Notes: a model not told the origin generated them from the letters alone. A DNA stretch of 64,000 bases from Zoogloeaceae bacterium (GCA_031256795.1 JAIRPW010000036.1:1-64000), one strand, 5' to 3'. Shown: positions 39,603 through 51,673, counted from the first letter of the stretch. Numbers and translations: made by a program.

Positions 39603-40418
39603 ATGTCAGAATCCTCTGCCCCATTGACGCTCTATCTCGTAGATGACGAATCGCTGGCGAGATCCCGTTTACGCCAATTGCTTTCCGACATCGCGCCCTC
39701 CTGCCCCACGGAAATTCTGGGGGAAGCGGGCAGCGCCTCCGCCGCGCTGGACTGGTGGCGTGCCGAAGCCGCAAAACCGAATCCGCGTCTACCGGAAGCG
39801 GCGCTGATTGACGTCCACATGCCGCGCATGAATGGCATGGAACTGGCAGGATTTTTCGCTACCCTGCCCGCTCCGCCAGCTATTATTTTTATCACAGCCT
39901 ATGAGCATCACGCAGTACGCGCTTTTGACCTTTGCGCCGTTGATTACCTGCTGAAACCCGTGCGCGCTCAAAGGCTTATGGCCGCGCTCCTGAAGGTGCG
40001 CGCCATAAAAAAACCAGAGAATGCCGTAACGGAAGACGCGCCTCATCCAGCGCAGAAAGATGGCGTCGCGCGGCGTTCACATCTGACCTGTTACGCGCAT
40101 GGGCGCACCCTGTTGCTGCCGCTTTCGGATATTCTCTATTTCAGGGCAGAATTAAAATATGTCACCGCGCGCACCAAAGAAAAAGAATATGTACTGGATG
40201 AAACGCTCGCGCGCCTGGAAGAAGAATTTGGCGACACGTTTATCCGCCTGCACCGCGCGGCGCTGGTCGCGCGAAACGCGCTCGCAAGTTTTGAGCGCGC
40301 GCGCGAAGAAGATGACGCCTATGGCTACGCGCTCTTGCGCCATGTTCCGGACAAACTGCCCATCAGCCGTCGCCAGTGGCCGCTGATGCGCGAATTGTTT
40401 TTGAAGCAAGGCGTGTGA
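39603..40418 (+). CDS. algR: AlgR-type LytTR response regulator
   Basis: N-terminal REC (LYLVDDESLARSRLRQLL..IDVHMPRMNGMEL), C-terminal LytTR domain (LTCYAHGRTLLLPLSDILYF..FIRLHRAALVARN). Confidence 0.9.
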   Translation: MSESSAPLTLYLVDDESLARSRLRQLLSDIAPSCPTEILGEAGSASAALDWWRAEAAKPNPRLPEAALIDVHMPRMNGMELAGFFATLPAPPAIIFITAYEHHAVRAFDLCAVDYLLKPVRAQRLMAALLKVRAIKKPENAVTEDAPHPAQKDGVARRSHLTCYAHGRTLLLPLSDILYFRAELKYVTARTKEKEYVLDETLARLEEEFGDTFIRLHRAALVARNALASFERAREEDDAYGYALLRHVPDKLPISRRQWPLMRELFLKQGV

Positions 40419-40463
40419 AAAACCTGTTAGCATCATACGGTTTCACGATTTTCCCAGACACTC

Positions 40464-41408
40464 ATGAACTCTCCCGCACGAATCGTTATCGCTTCCCGTG
40501 AGTCCCGTTTGGCGCTGTGGCAGGCGGAGCATATCCAGTCCGCTTTGCGCGCGCTCTATCCGGGCGCGTCGGTATCCATTCTCGGCATGACCACCCAGGG
40601 AGATCAAATTCTGGATCGCCCGCTGGCGCAAATCGGCGGCAAAGGGCTGTTCATCAAGGAGCTGGAGAACGCGCTGATCGCGGGAAAAGCCGATCTCGCG
40701 GTACATTCCCTGAAGGATGTGCCGATGGAACTTCCGAAAGGCTTTGCGCTCGCCGCCATTCCCGCGCGGGAAACGCCGCTTGACGCGCTGGTCTCCAATC
40801 GTTATGACTCTTTAGAACAACTCCCGGAAGGCGCGATAGTCGGCACATCCAGCCTTCGGAGAGAAGCTCTGCTGCGGCGACATTACCCGCGTCTTGCCGT
40901 TAAAAGTCTGCGCGGCAATCTGGATACGCGCCTGCGCAAGCTGGACGCGGGCGAATACGACGCGATTGTGCTCGCGGCTGCGGGACTAATCCGCCTGGGG
41001 CTGGAAACGAGAATCCGCGTTCTTTTGCCGCCAGAAATTTTTCTGCCCGCGCCGGGACAAGGCGCTTTGGGTATTGAAACGCTGGATGGGAAAACCGACA
41101 TTGCGCGGCTACTCATTCCGCTTGCCGACAGCGTGACCGCGTGTTGTGTCCGCGCGGAACGCGCTTTTTCCCGCGCGCTGGGCGGCTCATGCCAGATTCC
41201 GCTGGGCGGGTACGCGCTTGTGAAAGAGGGCGAACTCTGGCTACGCGGGTTTATCTCCACCCCGGATGGACAAACATGTCTCGACGGCGAGATGCGGGGC
41301 GATCCCTCTGCGGACGAATCTCTTGGCCGCGCGCTGGCACGTTCGTTCATGGACCGGGGCGCGGCCAAAATTCTGGCTGCGCTGGGCCTATCGAAAGATG
41401 CGTTATGA
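40464..41408 (+). CDS. hemC: Porphobilinogen deaminase
   Basis: [58 protein letters not shown]. Confidence 0.97.
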   Translation: MNSPARIVIASRESRLALWQAEHIQSALRALYPGASVSILGMTTQGDQILDRPLAQIGGKGLFIKELENALIAGKADLAVHSLKDVPMELPKGFALAAIPARETPLDALVSNRYDSLEQLPEGAIVGTSSLRREALLRRHYPRLAVKSLRGNLDTRLRKLDAGEYDAIVLAAAGLIRLGLETRIRVLLPPEIFLPAPGQGALGIETLDGKTDIARLLIPLADSVTACCVRAERAFSRALGGSCQIPLGGYALVKEGELWLRGFISTPDGQTCLDGEMRGDPSADESLGRALARSFMDRGAAKILAALGLSKDAL

Positions 41409-41457
41409 CGCGGTTGCCGCCGCGCGACCGCGAAAGAATTTTCTGGACTCGCCAAGT

Positions 41458-42285
41458 ATGAGGGAGCGCGCTTTCCCCTTGCCGCTATTTGGAAGAACTG
41501 TGCTTGTCACTCGCCCGCGCGCGCAATCCGCCCGACTCATCGAAGGAATTGCGGCGCTGGGCGGAACGTCTTTGGCGTTTCCTTTGCTGGTCATTTTGCC
41601 GCTTGCCGAACCTCTTGCCGACTCCGTTCCGTTTCAGGAGGCGGTACGGCGCTTGCCGCGCTGCGCCCTGGCTATTTTTATCAGCGCCAACGCGGCGCGT
41701 TTTGCGCTACCCGCCTTACGAGACGTCGCGCCTGATCTTTTTTTGGACGGCTGGCCAGAACAAGTCAAAGCAATCGCCGTCGGCATAGGCACAGCGCGCG
41801 CACTGGCAGAAATGGGCGTCACGGATTGTCTTGTTCCGGATCAACGCTTTGATTCCGAGGGATTACTCGCTCTTCCGGAATGCTCCGCTCCGGCGATAAG
41901 AAATAAAAATGTGCTGATCTTCCAGGGCGAAGGCGGGCGCGATTTGATCGCGCAAACCTTGCTAGAACGCGGCGCGCGGCTTTTGCGCGTACCAACCTAT
42001 CGCCGCGCCGCGCCCACGGAAGGCAAGGCGGAGTTTTTGCGCGCGGCGACGGAAAAAAAAATGGACGCGATCACGCTGACCAGCGCGGAAGCCTTACGGC
42101 ATCTCATTGCCCTGCCGGAAAAAGACGAAGAGCGCGCAAAATTGCGATCTCTCCCGCTTTTCACGCCGCATTCGCGCGTAGCGAAGGCCGCAGAAGAAGC
42201 GGAATTTTCCGCAGTTTTCCACACGCCTCCCGGCGACGAGGGGCTTCTGTCAGCGTTGGCGGATTATTTTTCCCGCGCTCCATGA
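41458..42285 (+). CDS. hemD: Uroporphyrinogen-III synthase
   Basis: VLVTRPRAQSARLIEGIAALGG..FISANAARFAL..IFQGEGGRDLIAQTLLERGARLLRVPTYRR; between hemC and hemX. Alternative start 41398. Confidence 0.92.
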   Translation: MRERAFPLPLFGRTVLVTRPRAQSARLIEGIAALGGTSLAFPLLVILPLAEPLADSVPFQEAVRRLPRCALAIFISANAARFALPALRDVAPDLFLDGWPEQVKAIAVGIGTARALAEMGVTDCLVPDQRFDSEGLLALPECSAPAIRNKNVLIFQGEGGRDLIAQTLLERGARLLRVPTYRRAAPTEGKAEFLRAATEKKMDAITLTSAEALRHLIALPEKDEERAKLRSLPLFTPHSRVAKAAEEAEFSAVFHTPPGDEGLLSALADYFSRAP

Positions 42286-42332
42286 CGACAAGCTAGTCTC
42301 TTCAAATTTTCCTTTTATAATCCATTCTTACC

Positions 42333-43436
42333 ATGAGCGTTGAAACCCCTCCTCCCTCTCTTCCAGTACCTGTCGCCGCGACTACGGCATTTAAGCGTTC
42401 CTTTTTACTGAATCCCTGGTTCTGGGCAACGGCTCTACTGGCCGTACTTTTTGTCTGGTTGTTTCTGGAAACCCGTGTGACGCTCACAAATACACGGCAG
42501 GACATGGCGCGGAATCTGGCGCGCCATGACGTCTACTGGCAGGAAGCGCGCGCGCACTCCAAAAAAACAACACAGGAACTCTCGGAGTTGCGTCAGCAGT
42601 ACGCCACGCTGGAAGGGCGTGTGGCTGAATTTCAGGGACAGGCGGAAGCCCTGCATGATTTGTATCAGGAAACGACCGCGAACCGCAACGAAACCTTGCT
42701 TGCCGAGGTAGAACAGAATTTACGGTTTGCGGCACAGCAACTGCAACTGGCGGGAAACATTGAGGCAGCCCTGCTCGCGCTGGAAACAGCGGATCAGCGC
42801 CTGGAACGGCAGGATGCGCGCTTTTTGACCCTGCGCCGCGCTCTGGCGGGGGATCTGGAAAAACTTCGCGCCGCTCCCTTCGTGGATGTTGCGGGTATCA
42901 GTTTGCGCCTGGAGCAGATATTGTCTGGCGTTGACCGATTGCCGTTTACTCTGGATGCGCTCTCTGACCCCGATTTGCGTAAGCATCGCATAAGCGCGGC
43001 AGACGAAAAAGCGCAACAGAGCGAACGCGCGGATGAAAGCAACGACGCCGGGCAAGGCTGGACAGCTTACTTGGGCGCAATCACGCAGAAAGCATGGGAA
43101 GAAATCAAAAGCCTGGTGCGAATTGAGCGTCTTGATCAGCCAGAGCCACTATTGTTGTCGCATGAGCGTCGTCTAGCGCTACGCGAAAATTTGAAGTTGC
43201 GGCTTTTAAACGCGCGCTTGGCGCTTTTCATGCGGGACGCCTGGACCTTCAAACAAGAAATTACAGGCGCGCGCGCTTTGTTGCAGCAGTATTTCAGCAT
43301 GGAAAGCGGAAGCGTACGCGCAGCGGATCAGTCCCTGCGGCAGCTGGCGGATATTGAAGTCGCGGCGACGGCGCCCAGCGTACAGGAAAGTCTTTCCGCC
43401 CTGCAAAAAACCCGTGCAGACATAGGAGTGCGCTGA
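42333..43436 (+). CDS. hemX: HemX-like protein (uroporphyrinogen-III C-methyltransferase annotation family)
   Basis: Single N-terminal TM, coiled coil, EVEQNLRFAAQQLQLAGNIEAALLALETADQRL; synteny. Confidence 0.88.
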   Translation: MSVETPPPSLPVPVAATTAFKRSFLLNPWFWATALLAVLFVWLFLETRVTLTNTRQDMARNLARHDVYWQEARAHSKKTTQELSELRQQYATLEGRVAEFQGQAEALHDLYQETTANRNETLLAEVEQNLRFAAQQLQLAGNIEAALLALETADQRLERQDARFLTLRRALAGDLEKLRAAPFVDVAGISLRLEQILSGVDRLPFTLDALSDPDLRKHRISAADEKAQQSERADESNDAGQGWTAYLGAITQKAWEEIKSLVRIERLDQPEPLLLSHERRLALRENLKLRLLNARLALFMRDAWTFKQEITGARALLQQYFSMESGSVRAADQSLRQLADIEVAATAPSVQESLSALQKTRADIGVR

Positions 43437-43441
43437 TCATC

Positions 43442-44620
43442 ATGCGTGGACTTTTCTGGCTACTCACGCTTTTTGCTCTGGCGGTAGCCGCCGCCCTGCT
43501 CGCGCACAACGAAGGCTTTGTGCTCTTTATTCTTCCGCCATGGCGCATGGAACTGGCCTTTAACCTGTTTTTACTGTTCACGCTGCTGGCGTTTCTTCTG
43601 CTCTATGGCGCGGCACGAAGCCTGAAATTTAGCTTATCCCTCTCAAAGCGCGCCCACGCTTTTCGTACCCGACGTGAAGAAAACGCGGCGGTTGCCGCAG
43701 TGGAAGAGGCGCTGCGTCTTTTGTTTGCGGGACGTTACGGTCATGCGTTGCGCGCGGCGGAACACGCCTGGGAAGCAAAGCGCTTGTCCGGTACGGCGGC
43801 GCTCATTGCGGCGCGCGCCGCGCAGCGTATGCGCGAGTATGAAAAAACGCTCCTGTGGCTTTCGCGCGCGCGGATGGCGGATGATCGTATTGAAACTGCC
43901 GTCAGCATGGTCAGCGCGGAAGCGGCAATAGACGCGGGCGATTATCCGGGCGCCTTGAAATGCCTGAGCGATCTGCAAAAACAGGAGGGGCTGCACATTG
44001 CCGCGCTACGCCTGGAGCTTCGCGCAAGGCAAGGCACAGGCGATATGGAAGCGGTCATCAAGCTGGCAAGACAGCTGGAAAAACGCGGCGGGATGCCGCG
44101 CGACGTCGCGCAGGAAATTCGCCGCAAGGCGCATCAAGAGTCTTTACGGCAGAGCGAGGGCGACGCGCTGCGGCAACTGCAATATCTGCGGCGACTTCCG
44201 GAGCAGGAAAAAACGCCGCGCCTCATATTGACGGCGGCGCGCGCGCTGGCGCGCGCGGAAGAAATTACGGAAGCGGCAAACCTTCTGGAAGAAATGATTG
44301 AAAATTCCCCGGAATGGTGGCCTGAATTGATAACGCTCTACGGACAACTGGCGGCGCGGGAAGCGACGCCAGTCGCGCGGATTGCGCGCGCGGAAAGTTG
44401 GTTGCGCGCGCACCCGCAAGATAGCGCGCTGCTGCTTGCCCTGGGCAAAATGTGCGAACGGCAAAAGCTCTGGGGCAAGGCGAGAAGCTATCTGGACGCT
44501 TCCTTATCAATCGCGCCCTGCCGCGCGGCTTATCTTGCTCTGGCGCGGCTTTCGGATTCTCTGAACGATAAAGAAGCGGCCAATCGCGCGTATCGCCTAG
44601 CCGCGGAACAAGACGAATGA
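43442..44620 (+). CDS. hemY: Heme biosynthesis-associated HemY (TPR) protein
   Basis: Two N-terminal TMs, HemY_N region, TPR-like repeats; synteny. Confidence 0.9.
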   Translation: MRGLFWLLTLFALAVAAALLAHNEGFVLFILPPWRMELAFNLFLLFTLLAFLLLYGAARSLKFSLSLSKRAHAFRTRREENAAVAAVEEALRLLFAGRYGHALRAAEHAWEAKRLSGTAALIAARAAQRMREYEKTLLWLSRARMADDRIETAVSMVSAEAAIDAGDYPGALKCLSDLQKQEGLHIAALRLELRARQGTGDMEAVIKLARQLEKRGGMPRDVAQEIRRKAHQESLRQSEGDALRQLQYLRRLPEQEKTPRLILTAARALARAEEITEAANLLEEMIENSPEWWPELITLYGQLAAREATPVARIARAESWLRAHPQDSALLLALGKMCERQKLWGKARSYLDASLSIAPCRAAYLALARLSDSLNDKEAANRAYRLAAEQDE

Positions 44621-44651
44621 CCCGCGCCGCCGCCTTTTTTTCCTACGCCAT

Positions 44652-46025
44652 ATGAGCGCGCCCGCCGAAAATGGCCGTCGGGCGTATAAAAACGCCAAGC
44701 TGAAAGCGGCGCGTTTAAAACAGAGGGCGCGGGAACGCTGCCTGATTCTGCGCGAATCGTTTTCCGCCTTTTGGCCGTTTCTTCTGCTCGTGGCGATTGG
44801 CTGCGGCACGGCATTTTATTTTGTCCAGCCTGCTCCGCCCAAGCATCTGATCATTACGACAGGCCGCGAAGACGGACAATATTATGAATTCGCCCAGCGT
44901 TACCGGGAGTTCTTCGCGGCTAACGGCGTCGCCCTGGAGATTCATTCCTCGCAGGGATCGCGGGAAAATCTGCGCCGACTCCGGGAAAACGAGGCGCAGA
45001 TTGCCTTTGTGCAAGGCGGTTCCGCCGCCAAAGTAAAAAAGAAAGAAGGTTTGGCTTCTCTGGGCAGCGCCTTTTATGAGCCGCTGTGGATTTTTACGCG
45101 CGGTCGTCTCCCGTTTGGCAAACTAACGGAATTAAGAGGCAAACGCGTTACCGTTATCCAGGAAAGCAAAAGCGCGCGCGCGCTGGCTTATCGTCTGCTG
45201 TCCGCCAATGAACTGGGGGAAGAAGATGTTACTTTTGTTCAAATAGACGCGCTGGAGGCCGCAAACGCTTTGCAGCAAGGCCGCCTGGACGCGCTTATGG
45301 TCGTCGCCGCGCCGGAATCCCCAGTCGTTCAGGTATTGCTGCGTTCGCCCGGCGTGCGGTTGATGAATGTTGCCCAGGCAGAGGCATACCACCGTCTTTT
45401 CCCTTATCTTTTCCGTATCACTATGCCAATGGGCGCGGCTGATCTCGCGCGGGACTATCCTCCGGAAGATACGGAGTTGCTTGCGGCTACCGCCAATCTG
45501 GTCGTTCGGGACGATCTGCACCCCGCCTTGCAGACTCTAATGCTTTCCGCGCTGCGCGAAACGCATGGAGACAATGGTTTTTTTCAGGCGCGCGGGGATT
45601 TTCCCGCCTATAAGGATAGCGATTTTCCGCTTTCTTCCGCGGCAGAGCGTTTTTACGCTTCCGGGGGGCCGCCTTTTTTACAGCGCTATATGCCCTTCTG
45701 GCTTGCGGTATTGCTGGACCGTTTTTTAATTTTGATCATTCCCGTCATCACGCTCTTGTTGCCGCTGATGCGCTTCGCGCCCGCGCTTTATCACTGGCGT
45801 GTTCGATCACGCATTGTGCGCGCCTATGGGGAGTTAAAGCTGATTGAAAATGAATTGGAGCAGGGCCGTGAAACGCTGGACGCCGCTGTACGGCAAGACT
45901 TGCTGCGACGCCTGGACGTCATCGAGACCGCCGCCGGACGCCTCCCCATTCCAACCCGTTTCTCAGACTGGCTTTATACCCTGAAAACGCATATTCAATT
46001 GGTGCGAAAGAAAGCGTTGCGCTGA
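44652..46025 (+). CDS. TAXI-family TRAP-transporter solute-binding-like protein with C-terminal TM
   Basis: LIITTGREDGQYYEFAQRYREFF..IAFVQGGSA..LRGKRVTVIQESKSARALAYRLLSANEL; C-terminal TM at LDRFLILIIPVITLLLPLM. Confidence 0.8.
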   Translation: MSAPAENGRRAYKNAKLKAARLKQRARERCLILRESFSAFWPFLLLVAIGCGTAFYFVQPAPPKHLIITTGREDGQYYEFAQRYREFFAANGVALEIHSSQGSRENLRRLRENEAQIAFVQGGSAAKVKKKEGLASLGSAFYEPLWIFTRGRLPFGKLTELRGKRVTVIQESKSARALAYRLLSANELGEEDVTFVQIDALEAANALQQGRLDALMVVAAPESPVVQVLLRSPGVRLMNVAQAEAYHRLFPYLFRITMPMGAADLARDYPPEDTELLAATANLVVRDDLHPALQTLMLSALRETHGDNGFFQARGDFPAYKDSDFPLSSAAERFYASGGPPFLQRYMPFWLAVLLDRFLILIIPVITLLLPLMRFAPALYHWRVRSRIVRAYGELKLIENELEQGRETLDAAVRQDLLRRLDVIETAAGRLPIPTRFSDWLYTLKTHIQLVRKKALR

Positions 46026-46032
46026 AGAAACA

Positions 46033-47355
46033 TTATTTGTCAGCAGGCGGAAAAATGAGGGACAGGGCGTCCATTGTTCGTAAAGTAGCGCCCTGATAGC
46101 GCCGGGTAAAAGCCAGGGACGCCTCAGCAAGGCGAGAAAACTGAACGCGATCCGCAAAGAGAGAATACAACACCGCTTCCAGTTCAGCGGTATCCGCAAC
46201 CTGGCGAGCAGCCTGCATGGTCAGAGCGTCTTCGCTCGCCTGCGCGAAATTGAAGGTATGCCGCCCCAGAATCAACGGACAGCCCACCGACGCCGCCTCA
46301 ATCAAATTCTGTCCGCCGAAAGGCAGCAGAGTTCCGCCAATGAAAGCGGCGTCCGCCAGACGATAGTAAGCGGGCATCTCGCCCATGCTGTCTCCCAGCC
46401 AAACCGCGCAATTTTCATCGGGAAGCCTTTCTGAACGGCGGCAAAACTGAAAACCCTGTCGGCAAATTTCTTCGGCTACCGCGTCAAAACGCTGCGGATG
46501 ACGCGGAACCAATACCAAAATGGGCAATGGTTCCCCTCTTCTCGTTTCCTTCCAGCGCCTTAGGAAGGCGTCATGGCAGGCCAGCAACAAACGTTCTTCC
46601 CCTTCCCGCGTACTCGCGGCAAGCCAAACCGGACGCCCTTTCAGCGCCGCGCGCCAGCTATCGCCCAGAGCAAGACTTTCCGCATCCGGCGGTAAATCAA
46701 ATTTCAGATTTCCGCACACGCGCACGGAATGCGCGCCCAAACACGTCAGGCGATTGGCGTCTGCCTCACTTTGCGCGGCTACCAGCGAAAAACGGGCAAC
46801 CGCAGGGCGTATCAGCGGCGACACACGCTGATACGCCCTAGCGGAACGCTCTGAGAGTCGGGCGTTGACCAGCGCCATCGGTAAACGACGGCGGTCAGCG
46901 GCAAAAAGCAGATTCGGCCAAATTTCTGTTTCCAAAATCACGCCCAGAACGGGACGATAACGCGCGAAAAACCTGGCGACGGCACAAGGAAGGTCATAAG
47001 GCAGCCAGGTTTGCAAAACGCGCGGGTGGCTTTCGCAGTATTTCTGCGCTGTCGCGCGCCCTGTTGGCGTCGTGGAAGTCAGCAACAGCCGACATGCAGG
47101 ATAGGCTGCCAGAAGCGCGTCCATAAGCGGAATCGCCGCGCGAGTTTCGCCGACCGATACCGCGTGTATCCAAATTAGCCGCGCGGAATCAGGATTGTCT
47201 CTTTCGTCTGCGCGAGCGGGGTAATATCCAAAACGCGCGCGCCAGTCCGCGAGATAGCCAGGCTGCCGCCGCGCCCGCCAGAGCAACCGCAGCACAATGA
47301 TCGGCAGTGATACATAAAAAAACAGACTGTAAAAAAAACGGGGCAAAGACATCAT
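46033..47355 (-). CDS. waaA: 3-deoxy-D-manno-octulosonic acid transferase
   Basis: IWIHAVSVGETRAAIPLMDALLAAYP, ILETEIWPNLL, GGTLLPFGGQNLIEAASVGCPLILG. Confidence 0.95.
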   Translation of the reverse strand: MMSLPRFFYSLFFYVSLPIIVLRLLWRARRQPGYLADWRARFGYYPARADERDNPDSARLIWIHAVSVGETRAAIPLMDALLAAYPACRLLLTSTTPTGRATAQKYCESHPRVLQTWLPYDLPCAVARFFARYRPVLGVILETEIWPNLLFAADRRRLPMALVNARLSERSARAYQRVSPLIRPAVARFSLVAAQSEADANRLTCLGAHSVRVCGNLKFDLPPDAESLALGDSWRAALKGRPVWLAASTREGEERLLLACHDAFLRRWKETRRGEPLPILVLVPRHPQRFDAVAEEICRQGFQFCRRSERLPDENCAVWLGDSMGEMPAYYRLADAAFIGGTLLPFGGQNLIEAASVGCPLILGRHTFNFAQASEDALTMQAARQVADTAELEAVLYSLFADRVQFSRLAEASLAFTRRYQGATLRTMDALSLIFPPADK

Positions 47356-48330
47356 TCAGATACCGGAAAATGCCTCTGCTTCCGCCGGTAAAAATTCCGC
47401 CAGGGCGCGAAGAGCGTCCCGCACGTTTGGAATCCTGCCCTTGCCTCCCAGATTCCGATGCCAGCATGCGCCAAATACTCCGGTCAGCGCAGGCGAAGTG
47501 GCGGTATAAAGCGCCAGAGTCGGCGTACCCACTGCCGCCGCCAAATGCGTTAACCCTGTATCTACTCCCACAACGAAACGGGCATGCGCCATAAGCGCGG
47601 CAAGGTCCGCGAGATTCATGGCGGGAATCGCTTGCGCGCCCGGAATTTTTTCGGCAATACGTGTCGCGCGGCGGCGTTCCAACGAGCTGCCGCTGGGCAA
47701 AAGCGCCGTCAATCCGCAAAGCGCGAGGGATCGCCCCAAATTGATCCAGGATGTATCCGGCCACAGCTTGCTATCCTTGCTGCTGGACGTCAAAAAAACT
47801 ACGGACTGACTGTTTTCCTGCCGGGGCAATCGCACTCCATAATCTGGCGCAAAGGAAATTTCATAGCCAAAAACCGCTGCCGCAAGCTGCCGATTGCGCG
47901 TGATGGCATGAGCGTCTCTCGGGACGTCGCGGGCAATTTGATAAAACCGCGACGCAATCGGCTCGCGCGCGGATAAGGCCGAAAACCCGGCGCGCGCCCC
48001 CCGCGCGGCGCAAGCCAAGACAGCGCTTTTTAAAAGTCCTTGCGTATCCAAAATCACATCATATTCCCGCGCGCGCAAATTCCGCCAAAAAGCCCGCGCT
48101 TCTCGCCAGGTCTCTCCCCGAAACAAACGTTTTCTCCAACGGCGCAGCGCAACAGTCAATACTTCACGCACTTCGGAATGCAATCTCGGTATTTCCGCGA
48201 ACACCTCTTCCACCAGCCAATCAATTTCCGCGTCCGGAAAACGCGCGCGCAAATCACTGACTACAGGCAGATTATGCAGCACATCCCCCATGGAGGAAGT
48301 CTTGACCAACAAAATACGCAAAGACGTCAT
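47356..48330 (-). CDS. waaC: Lipopolysaccharide heptosyltransferase I
   Basis: RILLVKTSSMGDVLHNLPVVSDLRARFPDAEIDWLVEE, GVDTGLTHLAAAVGTPTLALY. Confidence 0.95.
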   Translation of the reverse strand: MTSLRILLVKTSSMGDVLHNLPVVSDLRARFPDAEIDWLVEEVFAEIPRLHSEVREVLTVALRRWRKRLFRGETWREARAFWRNLRAREYDVILDTQGLLKSAVLACAARGARAGFSALSAREPIASRFYQIARDVPRDAHAITRNRQLAAAVFGYEISFAPDYGVRLPRQENSQSVVFLTSSSKDSKLWPDTSWINLGRSLALCGLTALLPSGSSLERRRATRIAEKIPGAQAIPAMNLADLAALMAHARFVVGVDTGLTHLAAAVGTPTLALYTATSPALTGVFGACWHRNLGGKGRIPNVRDALRALAEFLPAEAEAFSGI

Positions 48331-49496
48331 TTCCGGTTACTGCCCGCCACAATATCAAATTCGTACAGGCGACATTCCAGCGCGCCGTTGAACAACGGCG
48401 TTTTACGCGCGGGTTTTAAACGCAACAAACGGGAAAAATCCGGATCCGCGCTCAAAAATGCCGCGCGCCAGCCCGCGAAATGGCGTTTCAACGTCGCGCT
48501 CATCGCGGCATACAACTCTGGAAGCCGCTCATATTCGCCCACGCGCTCGCCGTAAGGCGGATTGGCCAGCAAAATTCCCGCCCGCCCCCGTTCTGGCCAG
48601 TCGCTCTCGTCCAAACCCGCAAAATCACGCTTTTTGATCACTACCGCCTTCTCCAGTCCCGCAGCCTTAAGATTGCGGCGCGCGGCCTCTGCTGCTCGCG
48701 CGTCTACATCGCCGCCGCAAATGGAAAGGGGAAAGGAAGATTCCCGCACGGCGGACAGCGCTTCCGCGCGCAACCTCTGCCACAGGACAGAATCAAACCC
48801 CAGTAACCTTTCAAAACCAAAAACAGGACGATCCAGACCCGGCGCGTGATTTAAGGCGATGGAAGCCGCCTCCAGTAAAAAAGTTCCGCCGCCGCACATG
48901 GGGTCCAAAAGCGGAACACCGGGCTGCCAGCCCGACAATTTTAGAATACCCGCCGCCAGATTCTCCTTGAGCGGAGCCTCGACCCGCGCTTGCCGCTGCC
49001 CGCGCTGCCAAAGCGGATTACCGGAAGTATCCAGATAAAAAATACATTCCCGCCCGGAAAGATAAACCTGAACGCGCGCGCCTGGGTTCGCGGTATCAAC
49101 ATCAGGCCGCTTGCCGCTTGCGTTTCTGAAACGATCACAAATCGCGTCCTTGACCCGCAAAGTAATGAAATTTACGCTTTTGACCGGCGAGTGGCTGGCG
49201 GTAGTTTGTACCCGAAATGTTTCCCGCAGGGAAAAATGGCGTTCCCATGGCACGGAAAACGCTTGCCGATAAATTTCCTCTTCCGCCTTGTCTTTACGGT
49301 AAGGCGCGCGTGAAACGCGCCAAAGAATACGAGAAGCCAGCCGGGAATGAAGATTGGCTCGATAACACACAGCCCAATCTCCGGAAAAAGCCACTCCGCC
49401 CGGAGCGCGCAACAGATCTTTCGCGCCCAGTCCCGTCAATTCCGCTTCCAGCAAACCTTCCAGCCCGCGCGGGCAGGGCGCGAAAAAATGTTCCAT
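48327..49496 (-). CDS. THUMP-domain class I SAM-dependent RNA methyltransferase (RlmL-type)
   Basis: FAPCPRGLEGLLEAELTGLG, LLDPMCGGGTFLLEAASIAL, LLANPPYGERVG. Confidence 0.92.
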   Translation of the reverse strand: MEHFFAPCPRGLEGLLEAELTGLGAKDLLRAPGGVAFSGDWAVCYRANLHSRLASRILWRVSRAPYRKDKAEEEIYRQAFSVPWERHFSLRETFRVQTTASHSPVKSVNFITLRVKDAICDRFRNASGKRPDVDTANPGARVQVYLSGRECIFYLDTSGNPLWQRGQRQARVEAPLKENLAAGILKLSGWQPGVPLLDPMCGGGTFLLEAASIALNHAPGLDRPVFGFERLLGFDSVLWQRLRAEALSAVRESSFPLSICGGDVDARAAEAARRNLKAAGLEKAVVIKKRDFAGLDESDWPERGRAGILLANPPYGERVGEYERLPELYAAMSATLKRHFAGWRAAFLSADPDFSRLLRLKPARKTPLFNGALECRLYEFDIVAGSNRK

Positions 49497-49514
49497 GCAA
49501 GTAAAGAACTCCGC

Positions 49515-49937
49515 TTAAAACGGTTTGAATATTGCCAACAGAACAGCCGCGAGCATAATCAACGCCGGAATTTCATTGAAGACACGAAACCAGAGGTGAC
49601 TGCGCGTATTGATACCCAGACGGAACCGGCGCAGTTCCATTGCGCATACGCCATGAAAAATAACCAGCAGCGCCGCCAGAAACGCCTTGACATGCAACCA
49701 AGCGCCACTGTAACCGAAACCAAGCCACAGGATGAGGCCAAATCCAAGCGCCAGCACGCCCAATGGGGTCATAAAGCGATACAGTTTGCCCGCCATCAGG
49801 AGCAATCGCCCATATTCCGCTACGCTGTCACGGGACGCCATCGCTAAATTGACAAAGATGCGCGGCAGATAAAACAATCCCGCAAACCAGGAAATGATGA
49901 AAAAAAGATGCAGGGACTTACAAAGAAGCGCGAACAT
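49515..49937 (-). CDS. hemJ: HemJ/CopD-family membrane protein (protoporphyrinogen oxidase-like)
   Basis: LCKSLHLFFIISWFAGLFYLPRIFVNLA..LWFRVFNEIPALIMLAAVLL; start MFALLCKSLH, track ORF overextended. Confidence 0.85.
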   Translation of the reverse strand: MFALLCKSLHLFFIISWFAGLFYLPRIFVNLAMASRDSVAEYGRLLLMAGKLYRFMTPLGVLALGFGLILWLGFGYSGAWLHVKAFLAALLVIFHGVCAMELRRFRLGINTRSHLWFRVFNEIPALIMLAAVLLAIFKPF

Positions 49938-49971
49938 AAGAAGCCAATCGTCAAGAGAAAGAGTTACAAGG

Positions 49972-50229
49972 TTACTCGGTTCGTTTATCCGAGGTGAATT
50001 CATCCATTTTTTCCCGCTTCTCTTCCACTTGACGTTGCGCTTCCCGCAGACGTTCATCAAGCAGTTTTTTCTGCTCCATGCCCGCTTCCATCGCGCGTGT
50101 TTCAAGTTCCGCCGAAGTTTCTACGCCGCACCCAAATATTCCAAGAAAAAAAGGGGACAACGCAATTGCCAGCGCCAGCGCGCCGCGCTTCCTCCAGGGG
50201 CTTATCTGCGTATTATTTCGCGTTTCCAT
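49972..50229 (-). CDS. Small hypothetical membrane/lipoprotein-like protein with coiled coil
   Basis: Hydrophobic N-terminus ALALAIALSPFFLGIFGC then charged helix REAQRQVEEKREKMDEF. Confidence 0.55.
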   Translation of the reverse strand: METRNNTQISPWRKRGALALAIALSPFFLGIFGCGVETSAELETRAMEAGMEQKKLLDERLREAQRQVEEKREKMDEFTSDKRTE

Positions 50230-50264
50230 GTCGAATCCAGCAAACTTTCGCCGCGCAAAGCGGA

Positions 50265-51673
<1,409 letters not shown>

